Shown: one piece after another, positions 7,166-15,650 of the stretch
How positions within the stretch are numbered: position 1 is the stretch's first letter
Layout of the letters: the number at the start of each line of letters is the position of its first letter
Source of the DNA: Acidimicrobiales bacterium
GTDB lineage: Bacteria > Actinomycetota > Acidimicrobiia > Acidimicrobiales > RAAP-2
DNA length: 42,661 nucleotides
Reading direction: 5' to 3'
NCBI GenBank assembly: GCA_017883135.1
Contig: JADGOE010000019.1
Span: 1-42,661 of the forward strand
Position numbers and translations under genes: made by a program
The notes under the pieces: model-generated
What the model saw: only the letters and a program-made list of their open reading frames with translations
What the model was told of the DNA's origin: nothing
The model's database searches: none

Positions 7166-8829
7166 GGAAAGAGGAGGGTCGCCTGGTGGGCGAAGTCGAG
7201 TATGGGCCCCGGGACGATCCCGAACACCACGGTGAAGGCCACCGACACGCCGATGACCAGCGCGGTCAACCCCGGGATCGCGACCGGGCCCCGGTCGATG
7301 ACCGCCGTGGTCGCAGGCGCGTCGGTCAGGACCTGCAGGCTCGACACCGCACCGCCGGAGTCGATCGGACCCCCGACCGTGGGGGCTCCTCGCGAGGGGT
7401 CCGACACCGTCGTCCCGCCCTCGCCCAGGATGGCGTCGTCGGGCACGTCGCCGACGATGCCCACCGGAGAGAACATGGTGACGGCCAGCCGCAGATAGAA
7501 GAAGGCGGCGATCGCCGCCGACACCATCGCCACCACAGCCAGGACGTAGCCTTGGGTGGCCACCTGGGCGCTCACCACCCCGAACTTGGCGAGGAACCCG
7601 GTGGTGAACGGCGCCCCTGCCTGGCCGAGGAGGAGCACGGCGAACGCCAGTGCCACCACCGGCTGTTTCCGGGCCAATCCCCGGTAGTCGGAGATCTGGT
7701 TGCCGGTGTCGCCGTCCCGTGCCATCACCGTGATGACGGCAAACGACCCGACGACCAAGAACGTGTAGGTGAACACGTAGTACAGCGAGGCGGACACCCC
7801 GCGTGCGGTGGCGGCCTCCATCCCGAGCAGGATGAAGCCCACATGGTTGATGGAGGAGTACGCCATCATCCGCTTCACGTCCCGTTGCATCAAGGCCACC
7901 ACGGCGCCGACCAGAAGGCTGAGGACGGCCAGAGCCCAGATGATCGGCTGCCAGTCGGCTCGCACCGTGCCGAAGGACGAGACGAACACCCGGAGCAGGG
8001 CGGCGAAGGCCCCGGCCTTGGCCACCGCGGCCATAAACCCGGTGACCGGTGACGGGGAGCCCTGATAGACGTCAGGCGACCACATGTGGAACGGCACTGC
8101 CGCGATCTTGAACCCGAAGCCGACCAACAGCAGGGCCAGGCCGGCCAGCAGCACACCGTTGGCGGCGATCACGGTCTTGGACAGGTAGTCGGCGATCTGG
8201 GGCAGGTTGCTCGATCCGGTGGCCCCGTAGGTGAGGGCGATCCCGTAGACGAACACCGCCGAGGAGAAGCCCCCGAGGACGAAGTACTTGAGGGCTGCCT
8301 CGCCGGACTCGGCCCGCTTGTGGTTGAAGGCGGCCAGCACGTAGAGGGCGATGGAGAGGATCTCTAGGCCGAGGAAGATCACGATGAGATCGTTTGCCGC
8401 GCCCATCATCATGGCCCCCGAAGCCGACATCATGGCCAGCACATGGAATTCCGGTCCCTCCACACCCTCGCGACGGAGGTACCCGTCGGCGATCAGCGCC
8501 GTGAGCAGCATGGCGATCGCCACCACGATCTGGATGAACACGTCGAAGCCGTCGAAGGCGATGGCGCCGGCGATCGTCACCTGGGCACCGTGGGTGCTCA
8601 CCTCGTTCCACTGGAACAGTGCGGCCACCAGCGCCGCGATCGACGCCGCCGAGGCGACCAGGGTTCCCGTGCCCACGCCCAGCACCTTGCGGAACAGTGA
8701 GGACACGATCATCAGGGCCAGTGCCCCTCCCATCATGATCAACATGGGGAGGATGCTCAGGTAGTCGACGTGGGGAACGTGGATGGTCGGACCGGCCGAG
8801 CTGGTGGCCAGCAGGAGGAGGGAGGACAT
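7162..8829 (-). CDS. nuoN: NADH-quinone oxidoreductase subunit N
   Basis: Antiporter-like membrane subunit of complex I (555 residues, about 14 transmembrane helices) forming one of the proton channels in the membrane arm. IFLGLEILSIALYVLAAFNH carries the conserved TM5 glutamate, and FHMWSPDVYQGSPSPVTGF is the hallmark loop of the NuoL/M/N family. A hydrophilic insertion near residues 455-500 (VGDVPDDAILGEGGTTV onward) is longer than in E. coli. I use the ATG in TGATG, overlapping the nuoM stop; a GTG one codon upstream is equally possible because GGAGG serves both. Last gene of the nuo operon. Confidence 0.95.
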   Translation of the reverse strand: MSSLLLLATSSAGPTIHVPHVDYLSILPMLIMMGGALALMIVSSLFRKVLGVGTGTLVASAASIAALVAALFQWNEVSTHGAQVTIAGAIAFDGFDVFIQIVVAIAMLLTALIADGYLRREGVEGPEFHVLAMMSASGAMMMGAANDLIVIFLGLEILSIALYVLAAFNHKRAESGEAALKYFVLGGFSSAVFVYGIALTYGATGSSNLPQIADYLSKTVIAANGVLLAGLALLLVGFGFKIAAVPFHMWSPDVYQGSPSPVTGFMAAVAKAGAFAALLRVFVSSFGTVRADWQPIIWALAVLSLLVGAVVALMQRDVKRMMAYSSINHVGFILLGMEAATARGVSASLYYVFTYTFLVVGSFAVITVMARDGDTGNQISDYRGLARKQPVVALAFAVLLLGQAGAPFTTGFLAKFGVVSAQVATQGYVLAVVAMVSAAIAAFFYLRLAVTMFSPVGIVGDVPDDAILGEGGTTVSDPSRGAPTVGGPIDSGGAVSSLQVLTDAPATTAVIDRGPVAIPGLTALVIGVSVAFTVVFGIVPGPILDFAHQATLLFP

Positions 8830-10463
8830 CACGGGGTTCCTCCGGTTGTGACGGCAGCCGCCGGCCCGAGGTCAGCGGGGGGTCTCGCCGGTGCGATGGC
8901 CGAGGAGGCACCCGGATGCTGCTGTGCCGCGGCCACCGGCCGGGGCTCGAGCCCGGCGGGCACCTTGGTGTTGGTCACACGATCGACGTGGACGACCAGT
9001 TGGTTCACCGACGGGGTGATCCGGTCCAGCACCGGTTTGGGGAACACGCCCAGCGCCACGATGAGGATGATCAACGGAGCGACGATGAGGCGCTCGTTCC
9101 AGCCCAGGTCCCGGGTCTTGGTGTCCTCGGTGGTCGGCGCGCCGTGGAACACCTGTTGGTAGGCCCACAGCAGGTAGACCGCTGCCACGATCACACCGCC
9201 GGTGGCCGCCACCGCCCACCACCGATGGGCCACGAACGTCCCGGTCAGGATGAGGAACTCGCCCACGAACCCGTTCAGGCCCGGCACGCCGATGGAGGCC
9301 ATCATGGCGACGGTGAAGATCCCGGCGAGCACCGGGGCCGGAGACTGCAGACCCTTGAGGGAGGAGACCTGCCAAGTCTGGCGACGCTCGTAGATCCAGC
9401 CGACGAGGATGAACATGGTGGCGATGACCAGACCATGGTTGACCATCTGGAGCACACCCCCGCTCAGACCCTGGCTGTTGAGTGCGAACGTCCCCAGAGC
9501 GATGAAGCCGATCTGGGCGAGCGACGAGTAGGCGAGCAGGCGCTTCAGATCGCGCTGGGCGCAGGCCACCAGGGCCCCGTAGACGATGCCGATCACCGCC
9601 AAGGTCAGGAGCAGCGGCGCCAGGGTGCGGCTGGCCTGGGGGAACAGATTGAGATCGAACCGGACGATGCCATAGGTACCGAGCTTGGCCATCACCGCCA
9701 CCAGCAGGATCGACCCGGCGGTGGGCGCCTCGGCGTAGGCATCGGGCGACCAGGTGTGGAAGGGGAAGATCGGCGCCTTCACCGCGAACGCAGCGGTGAA
9801 GGCGAGGAACAGCAGCACTCCCTCGGTCCCGCTGAAGTGGGTGTGCATCAGCGCCGGTAGCTCGAAGGTCAGCACACCGGTCTGTGACTGGTGGATGAAC
9901 GCCACCGCCAAGATGCCCACCAGCAGGAATGCGGACCCGGCGAAGGTGTAGACGAAGAACTTGATTGCGGCATAGCCACGCCGGGCGTATCCCCATCCTC
10001 CGATCAGGAAGTAGGCCGGGACCAGGGTCAGCTCGAAGAACAAGAAGAACAGCACCAGGTCGAGCGAGACGAAGCTCCCCATGCATGCCGACTCCAACAG
10101 CAGCAGCCACCCCACGAACGACCGCGGATCCCGTCGGGCCCGGGCCCCGAGCATCGTGAGGGGGAAGAGCACCGCGGTCAGAAGCACCAGGAACAGCGAG
10201 ATGCCGTCGATGCCCAGTGACCAGTGGATGCCCAGGTCCTTTGCCCAGACGTGGTCGGACGCCAGTTGGAAGCCGCCGAACCCGGCCTTGAACTTGAAGG
10301 CGATGGTGCCGGCGATGCACAGGGTGACCACCGACACCGCGACGCCCAGCGCCTCGTGGAACCACGCCGCCACCGCGTGGCGCGGGACGATCGCCACCAG
10401 GACGCTCCCGATGGCCGGCACCAGCACCAGCACGGTGAGGAAGGGGAAGGGGGTGTGTGTCAT
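8829..10463 (-). CDS. nuoM: NADH-quinone oxidoreductase subunit M
   Basis: Antiporter-like proton-channel subunit of complex I (544 residues). FFLFFELTLVPAYFLIGGWG contains the conserved TM5 glutamate, and PFHTWSPDAYAEAPTAGS is the family signature. The C-terminal 60 residues are hydrophilic and rich in Pro and Ala (PRPVAAAQQHPGASS), an addition absent from the compact E. coli protein. The ATG at 10463 forms TGATG with the nuoL stop, and the gene ends in the nuoN start, so translation is coupled at both ends. Confidence 0.95.
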   Translation of the reverse strand: MTHTPFPFLTVLVLVPAIGSVLVAIVPRHAVAAWFHEALGVAVSVVTLCIAGTIAFKFKAGFGGFQLASDHVWAKDLGIHWSLGIDGISLFLVLLTAVLFPLTMLGARARRDPRSFVGWLLLLESACMGSFVSLDLVLFFLFFELTLVPAYFLIGGWGYARRGYAAIKFFVYTFAGSAFLLVGILAVAFIHQSQTGVLTFELPALMHTHFSGTEGVLLFLAFTAAFAVKAPIFPFHTWSPDAYAEAPTAGSILLVAVMAKLGTYGIVRFDLNLFPQASRTLAPLLLTLAVIGIVYGALVACAQRDLKRLLAYSSLAQIGFIALGTFALNSQGLSGGVLQMVNHGLVIATMFILVGWIYERRQTWQVSSLKGLQSPAPVLAGIFTVAMMASIGVPGLNGFVGEFLILTGTFVAHRWWAVAATGGVIVAAVYLLWAYQQVFHGAPTTEDTKTRDLGWNERLIVAPLIILIVALGVFPKPVLDRITPSVNQLVVHVDRVTNTKVPAGLEPRPVAAAQQHPGASSAIAPARPPADLGPAAAVTTGGTP

Positions 10464-12391
10464 CAGGACCACCACAACCGGGTCAGCATGAATCCGAGCA
10501 CAAACACGGTGCCCACCACGATCCCCAGCACGTAGTTGCGCACATAGCCGGTCTGGGTCCGACGGACCACCGAGCCCGACCCCCGGACCACCGAGGCGAT
10601 CCCGTTGACCGCTCCGTCGATCACCTTCGGATCGACCACCTCCGCGCAGAACGCAGCCAAGCGCTCGGACGGGCGGCCGAACACGGCGTCGTAGAGCTCG
10701 TTGATGTACCAGGCCCCCTTGAGGAAGGCTGCTTCGAGGGCAGGTCGTTCGGCCCGGGTCATCCACAGCCGGAGCCCGATGAACACGAACACGATGGCGA
10801 CGACGGCATCGACGGTGGACAGCGTCCAGATCGCCGAGCTTCCCAAATGATCGTTGTAGAGGTTGGTACCGAACACCGGATCGATCCAGCCGGCAAGCGA
10901 GAACCGGCTGGAGGAGATCGCCATCACACCGGCCACCGCCGCGAAGAACGCCAGGATCCACAAGGGAACGGTCATGATCCGCCCCGACTCGTGGGGCTCG
11001 GGGATGGCACCGCCCGCGTGATGGGCACCCGGCAGGTCGGCCTCGGCGTCGATGGCCACCTCGGCCGACCACCGGTCCTTGCCGAAGAAGGCCAGTCCGG
11101 TCAAGCGGCTCATGTAGTAGGCGGTGAGCGCAGCGGTGACGATGCCGACCCCCCAGAGGGCCGGGTGCGCCGCCCAGGTGTTCTCGAGCACATCGCCCTT
11201 GGCCCAGAACCCGGACAATGGCGGGACCGCTGCGATGGCCAGCCAGCCGATGCCGAAGGTGATGAACGTGATCGGCATGTAGTGCCGGAGGTTGCCCATC
11301 CGCTTCAGGTCCTGCTCGTCGTGGAGGCCGTGGATCACCGAGCCGGCACCGAGGAAGAGCAGGCCCTTGAAGAAGGCGTGGGCCACCATCAAGAAGATGG
11401 CCGCCTCGTAGGCGCCGCACCCGATGGCCAAGAACATGTACCCCAGCTGGGAGACGGTCGAATAGGCGAGCACCTTCTTGATGTCGCTCTGGGCACAGGC
11501 GATGGTGGCGGCCACGAACGCGGTGGCAGCGCCGACGATCGCGACAACCAACGCGGCGTCGGGGGACGCGTGGAGCAACGGGTTCACCCGGCACAGCAGG
11601 TACACCCCGGCGGTCACCATGGTGGCCGCGTGGATGAGGGCCGACACCGGCGTGGGACCCTCCATGGCGTCGGCCAGCCACGGGAAGAGCGGTATCTGGG
11701 CCGACTTGCCCACCACACCGACCAACAACAGCAGGCAGATGGCGGTGATGTTGGCCGGACCGATCTTGTCGATGTTGGCAAAGATCGTGGAGTACTCGAG
11801 CGAATGCACCTTGTCGTAGGTCAAGAAGATGGCCACCAGAAACCCGGCGTCACCGATCCTGTTGTAGACGAAGGCCTTCTTGCCGGCACTTGCCGCCGAG
11901 TCACGGGTGAACCAGAACGAGACGAGCCAGTAGGAGCAGGCCCCCACCCCTTCCCATCCCACGAAGGTGACCAGCATGTTGCTGCCCAGGACCAAGATGA
12001 GCATCGAGGCGACGAACAGGTTCATGTAGAGGAAGAACTTGGAGTAGTCCTTGTCCCCCTTCATGTACCCGATGGAGTAGAGGTGGATCAGCATGCTGAT
12101 CCCGGTGATGAACAGGACCATGGTCATCGACAGGGGGTCGACGAACAGGCTGGCATGGACCTGCAGGCGGTCGACGGGGATCCACGTCCACAGGTCCTGA
12201 GTGAACGTGCGCACCGGGGACTGCACCTTCAGCAGATCGAGATAGACCCCGACCGACACCAGGAACGATGCCCCGATGAAGAAGGTGGCGACCCCGCCAG
12301 CCACCGGATCACTGAGCCGCCGGCCCCACAGAAGCTGGATGGCGAAGCCGGCCAGTGGCAGCAGGATGATCAGATAGGTCAACTGCAGCAT
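10463..12391 (-). CDS. nuoL: NADH-quinone oxidoreductase subunit L
   Basis: Largest antiporter-like subunit of complex I (642 residues), at the distal end of the membrane arm. FVGWEGVGACSYWLVSFWF holds the conserved TM5 glutamate, FPWLADAMEGPTPVSALIHA is the signature loop, and the C-terminal third contains the long amphipathic lateral helix followed by a last membrane segment. Length is close to the usual 610-650. The ATG starts 7 bp after the nuoK stop, one of only two non-overlapping junctions in this operon. Confidence 0.95.
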   Translation of the reverse strand: MLQLTYLIILLPLAGFAIQLLWGRRLSDPVAGGVATFFIGASFLVSVGVYLDLLKVQSPVRTFTQDLWTWIPVDRLQVHASLFVDPLSMTMVLFITGISMLIHLYSIGYMKGDKDYSKFFLYMNLFVASMLILVLGSNMLVTFVGWEGVGACSYWLVSFWFTRDSAASAGKKAFVYNRIGDAGFLVAIFLTYDKVHSLEYSTIFANIDKIGPANITAICLLLLVGVVGKSAQIPLFPWLADAMEGPTPVSALIHAATMVTAGVYLLCRVNPLLHASPDAALVVAIVGAATAFVAATIACAQSDIKKVLAYSTVSQLGYMFLAIGCGAYEAAIFLMVAHAFFKGLLFLGAGSVIHGLHDEQDLKRMGNLRHYMPITFITFGIGWLAIAAVPPLSGFWAKGDVLENTWAAHPALWGVGIVTAALTAYYMSRLTGLAFFGKDRWSAEVAIDAEADLPGAHHAGGAIPEPHESGRIMTVPLWILAFFAAVAGVMAISSSRFSLAGWIDPVFGTNLYNDHLGSSAIWTLSTVDAVVAIVFVFIGLRLWMTRAERPALEAAFLKGAWYINELYDAVFGRPSERLAAFCAEVVDPKVIDGAVNGIASVVRGSGSVVRRTQTGYVRNYVLGIVVGTVFVLGFMLTRLWWS

Positions 12392-12398
12392 CGTCCCG

Positions 12399-12704
12399 TC
12401 AGCCCTTCATCAGATGGAGGTCGTCGGCGGTGGTGTTGGCCCGGCGGCGGAAGATGGCGACCACGATCCCCAGACCGACCACGACTTCGGCCGCCGCCAC
12501 CACCAGCACGAAGAAGACCAGCACCTGACCACCGATGTCGTGGAGCATGCGGGCGAAGGTCACGAAGGTCAGGTTGGCGGCGTTCAACATCAGTTCCACG
12601 CACATGAACATCACCAGCACGTTGCGCCGGATCAGCACACCGAGGGCACCGATGGAGAACAGGACCACCCCCAACGACAGGTACCAGCCCGCATTGATGG
12701 TCAT
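12399..12704 (-). CDS. nuoK: NADH-quinone oxidoreductase subunit K
   Basis: A 101-residue, three-helix membrane subunit of complex I, the MnhC/MrpC-like protein next to the antiporter subunits. Membrane glutamates typical of NuoK are present in [17 protein letters not shown] (TM2) and [16 protein letters not shown] (TM3), where they belong to the central proton path. The length is canonical. Its ATG overlaps the nuoJ stop as ATGA. Confidence 0.95.
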   Translation of the reverse strand: MTINAGWYLSLGVVLFSIGALGVLIRRNVLVMFMCVELMLNAANLTFVTFARMLHDIGGQVLVFFVLVVAAAEVVVGLGIVVAIFRRRANTTADDLHLMKG

Positions 12705-13438
12705 GTCCCCACCTCCTCGGTCGAACCGATCGCGTCGGAGGTCAGGCGAGCACCGGGACGCTCCGGGTCCCCCGAGCGGGAGCCTGGTGCCGGTGCCGGT
12801 GCCGGCGTGGTCTCCCCGGTCGCGTCGAGCTGCCCAGCGCCGTGCCGGCTCTCGTCCGACCCGGTCGGCGACGGAGGCCTGCGGGCCAGCACCACGGCAC
12901 CCACCACCGCGATGATCAGGAGTGCCGCGGTCGCCTCGAAGGGGAAGAGATAGGTGGTGTAGAGCGACTTGCCCAGCAGGTTCACGTTGGGCTGTCCGGT
13001 GTCGAGCCCGGCCACGTGCGGAGCACCGGTGACCCACCGCGAGACCTGGCCCAACAACAGCAGGCCGGTGGTGCCGAGGGCGATCAGGCCGATGGCCATG
13101 GGCCGCTGACCCCGCAGGGGTTCGACGGCGATGTTCTCCTCGCGGTCGACCCCGAGGAACATGATGACGAACAAGAACAGGACCACGATGGCACCGGCGT
13201 AGACGATGACCTGCACCGCCGCCAGAAAGCTGTCCTGCTGCAGCACGAACAGCACCGCCACGCCGAACAGGGTCATCACCAGCATCAGTGCAGAGTGAAC
13301 CGGGTTGCGGGCCACCACCACCCCGATGGCGCCAGCCAGCACGATGGCTGCCGCGACCGAGAACGTTCCGACGTCCACCCACGACGGGTGGCCGGTCGTC
13401 GAGGCGACGGAGACCAGGGCTCCGATCAGGCCGATCAT
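12701..13438 (-). CDS. nuoJ: NADH-quinone oxidoreductase subunit J
   Basis: Membrane subunit of complex I (245 residues) with five hydrophobic segments; the segment [20 protein letters not shown] is the conserved TM3 that carries the pi-bulge involved in coupling. After the last helix, about residue 190, there is a 55-residue hydrophilic tail with the Pro/Ala repeat PAPAPAP, longer than the usual NuoJ C-terminus. It overlaps nuoI upstream and nuoK downstream by ATGA. Confidence 0.93.
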   Translation of the reverse strand: MIGLIGALVSVASTTGHPSWVDVGTFSVAAAIVLAGAIGVVVARNPVHSALMLVMTLFGVAVLFVLQQDSFLAAVQVIVYAGAIVVLFLFVIMFLGVDREENIAVEPLRGQRPMAIGLIALGTTGLLLLGQVSRWVTGAPHVAGLDTGQPNVNLLGKSLYTTYLFPFEATAALLIIAVVGAVVLARRPPSPTGSDESRHGAGQLDATGETTPAPAPAPGSRSGDPERPGARLTSDAIGSTEEVGT

Positions 13439-14352
13439 CGACGGCCGCCCGGTCCGGTGCCGGCAGTCGCGCCACTATCGGCCGATGGTGCTTCCCGCAA
13501 CGCGACGGCGGGGAGGTCCCGTTCGGAGTTGCCGGCCACCACCGCCGCTGCGTAGTCGGTGTCGGCCTGATCCCGGTGCTTCCTTCCGGCGCCGGGAGCG
13601 AACCGCTGAGCCTTCTCCAGCATCCGGCCGATGGCTCCTCGCGGACCGCGCTTCGCCGCGGGCATGTCGACCGGGCGGAGGTGGCGCTCGAGGGTGTCGC
13701 GCAGCTGCCGACTTCCGGTGGTGGCGTCGTCACGGTGGGCGCTCTGCCCGCCCTCAGGTGACCGCACGCCGAACCCCAGCTCCCCCGACCACTGCACCCG
13801 GCCCTCGAACCCGGCGCAACCGCCGGGCGCCGTGGCCCGCATCCATCCCGAGGTGTGCAGGTCGTCACCGTCACGCCAGTCCTCCCAGGGCATGTGCTTC
13901 GGCTTGCCCTCGTCGTCCACCAGCAGCTCGTTCTTCGTGTAGATGGCGTCGTTCCGGTTGGTGAAGGAGAACTCCATCAGCTTCGACTCGGTGATCGCCT
14001 CGGTCGGACAGGCCTCCACGCACAGATCGCAGTGGATGCAGCGCAGGAAGTTGATCTCGTACACGTAGCCGTACCGCTCGCCTGGCGACACCGGGTGGTC
14101 CGGCGGATTGTCGAGGCCGCGCACGTAGATGCAGTCGGCCGGGCAGACACCTGCGCACAGCTCGCATCCGATGCACTTCTCCATACCGTCCTCGTACCGG
14201 TTGAGGACGTGGCGACCGTGCTGGCGAGGCTGCTTGGGCCGCTTCTCCTCGGGGTACTGGCGTGTGACCGGAGGCCGGCCGAGGTGTTCGAGGGTCAGCT
14301 TGAACCCGCCGAGGAAGTTCTGCCGTTGATGCGGTGGTTCGGGGACAGCCAT
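13435..14352 (-). CDS. nuoI: NADH-quinone oxidoreductase subunit I with long C-terminal extension
   Basis: Peripheral ferredoxin-like subunit carrying clusters N6a and N6b, which pass electrons from NuoG to NuoB. Two CxxCxxCxxxCP motifs are clear: C60, C63, C66, C70 and C105, C108, C111, C115. The recognisable NuoI fold ends near residue 165, but the protein continues to 305, about 140 residues of charged sequence containing [14 protein letters not shown] and [12 protein letters not shown], whereas most NuoI are roughly 160-220 residues. The start is the ATG of TGATG with the nuoH stop; an adjacent GTG is possible. The extension is in frame up to the nuoJ start, so it is not an annotation artefact. 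Confidence 0.93.
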   Translation of the reverse strand: MAVPEPPHQRQNFLGGFKLTLEHLGRPPVTRQYPEEKRPKQPRQHGRHVLNRYEDGMEKCIGCELCAGVCPADCIYVRGLDNPPDHPVSPGERYGYVYEINFLRCIHCDLCVEACPTEAITESKLMEFSFTNRNDAIYTKNELLVDDEGKPKHMPWEDWRDGDDLHTSGWMRATAPGGCAGFEGRVQWSGELGFGVRSPEGGQSAHRDDATTGSRQLRDTLERHLRPVDMPAAKRGPRGAIGRMLEKAQRFAPGAGRKHRDQADTDYAAAVVAGNSERDLPAVALREAPSADSGATAGTGPGGRR

Positions 14353-15650
14353 CACCGCTCACCTCCTTCGGTCGACGGTGGCGTCGGCAGGTCCGAGCCG
14401 GCCGGTTCGGCGGGGAAGGCTGCCGGCTCCGACGGGCGTGTCCAGAGCCGGATCCCGACCGGCGGCACGATGGCCCGGTCCCGCTCACGATCGGCGCCGA
14501 TGGAGAACGACCGTCCGATCAGCACGGCGGCGCCGATGACCGCCACCACCATCCCCAGCCCCCACCATCCGTCGACCACGAAGCCGGCCACGACCATCAG
14601 CCAACCCAGCGACAGCGGGATCAGTCGTTTCCATCCGAGGTCCATCAACTGGTCGTACCGGAGCCGGGGCAGCGCGGCCCGCAACCAGACGAACACGAAC
14701 AGGAAGGCGATGGTCTTGCCCATGAACCACAGGATGGGCCACAGCCACTGGAGATGGGCGATGTGTGGCACCGGCCCGTCGGGGCCACCGAAGAACAAGG
14801 TCACCGTGATGGCCGACATGGTGATGGTGTTCATGAACTCGGACAGGTAGAACAGGGCGAATCGGATCGACGAGTACTCGGTGTTGAAGCCGCCGACGAG
14901 CTCCGAGTCGGCCTCCACCAGGTCGAAAGGCGGGCGGTTGGTCTCCGCGATGATGGCGACGAAGAAGATGACGAAGGGGACGATGGCCAGGCGGATCACG
15001 TTCCACTGCCAGAGGTGGGCGGCCTGGGCGTTGACGATGGCCCGGGTGCTCAGCGAGCCGGTGATCAACACCACCATGACCACCGTCATGCCGAGGGCGG
15101 CCTCGTAGGAGATCATCTGAGCGGAGGCCCGCACCGAGCCGAGTAGCGGGTACTTCGAGCCCGAGGACCACCCGGCCAACATGATCCCGTAGACCCCGAT
15201 CGACGACATGGCCAGCAGGAAGAGGATCCCCATGGGGGGATCGGCCAGCTGCAGTTCGAAGGTGTGCCCGGCCACGGTCACCTCGCCGCCGATGGGCACG
15301 ATGGCGAAGCTCAGGAACGCAGGGATGATGGTCAGGTAGGGCGCAAGCTTGAAGACGAAGTGGTCGGCCTGGTCGGGGAGCAGGTCCTCCTTGAAGAAGA
15401 GTTTGATCCCGTCGGCCAGCGTCTGGGCGAGTCCGAACGGCCCGGCGCGGTTGGGACCGATGCGGCTCTGCATGTCGGAGATGACTTTTCGCTCGAACCA
15501 GATCATCAACATGACCGCAACCATCAAGGCGGTGAAGACGACCAGCACCTTGATCAGCACGATGAGGAGGACCACCCACCCGCTCCCGTTGCTGAACAGG
15601 GGATCGCCCGAGCCGAACAGGGGATGGAGCACCGAGGTCACCGTGCTCAT
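14352..15650 (-). CDS. nuoH: NADH-quinone oxidoreductase subunit H
   Basis: Membrane subunit of complex I (432 residues) that forms much of the quinone-binding chamber with NuoD and NuoB. FERKVISDMQSRIGPNRAGP is the NuoH signature near residue 52, and AETNRPPFDLVEADSELVGGF contains the glutamate-rich cytoplasmic loop lining the path to the proton channels. About eight transmembrane helices precede a 55-residue hydrophilic tail. It overlaps nuoG (ATGA) and nuoI (TGATG). Confidence 0.96.
   Translation of the reverse strand: MSTVTSVLHPLFGSGDPLFSNGSGWVVLLIVLIKVLVVFTALMVAVMLMIWFERKVISDMQSRIGPNRAGPFGLAQTLADGIKLFFKEDLLPDQADHFVFKLAPYLTIIPAFLSFAIVPIGGEVTVAGHTFELQLADPPMGILFLLAMSSIGVYGIMLAGWSSGSKYPLLGSVRASAQMISYEAALGMTVVMVVLITGSLSTRAIVNAQAAHLWQWNVIRLAIVPFVIFFVAIIAETNRPPFDLVEADSELVGGFNTEYSSIRFALFYLSEFMNTITMSAITVTLFFGGPDGPVPHIAHLQWLWPILWFMGKTIAFLFVFVWLRAALPRLRYDQLMDLGWKRLIPLSLGWLMVVAGFVVDGWWGLGMVVAVIGAAVLIGRSFSIGADRERDRAIVPPVGIRLWTRPSEPAAFPAEPAGSDLPTPPSTEGGER

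Noticed and set aside
10457-12607. 716-codon open frame on + opposite nuoL
   Set aside because: Antisense to a fully conserved subunit; the product is His/Gly/Asp-rich with no domain.
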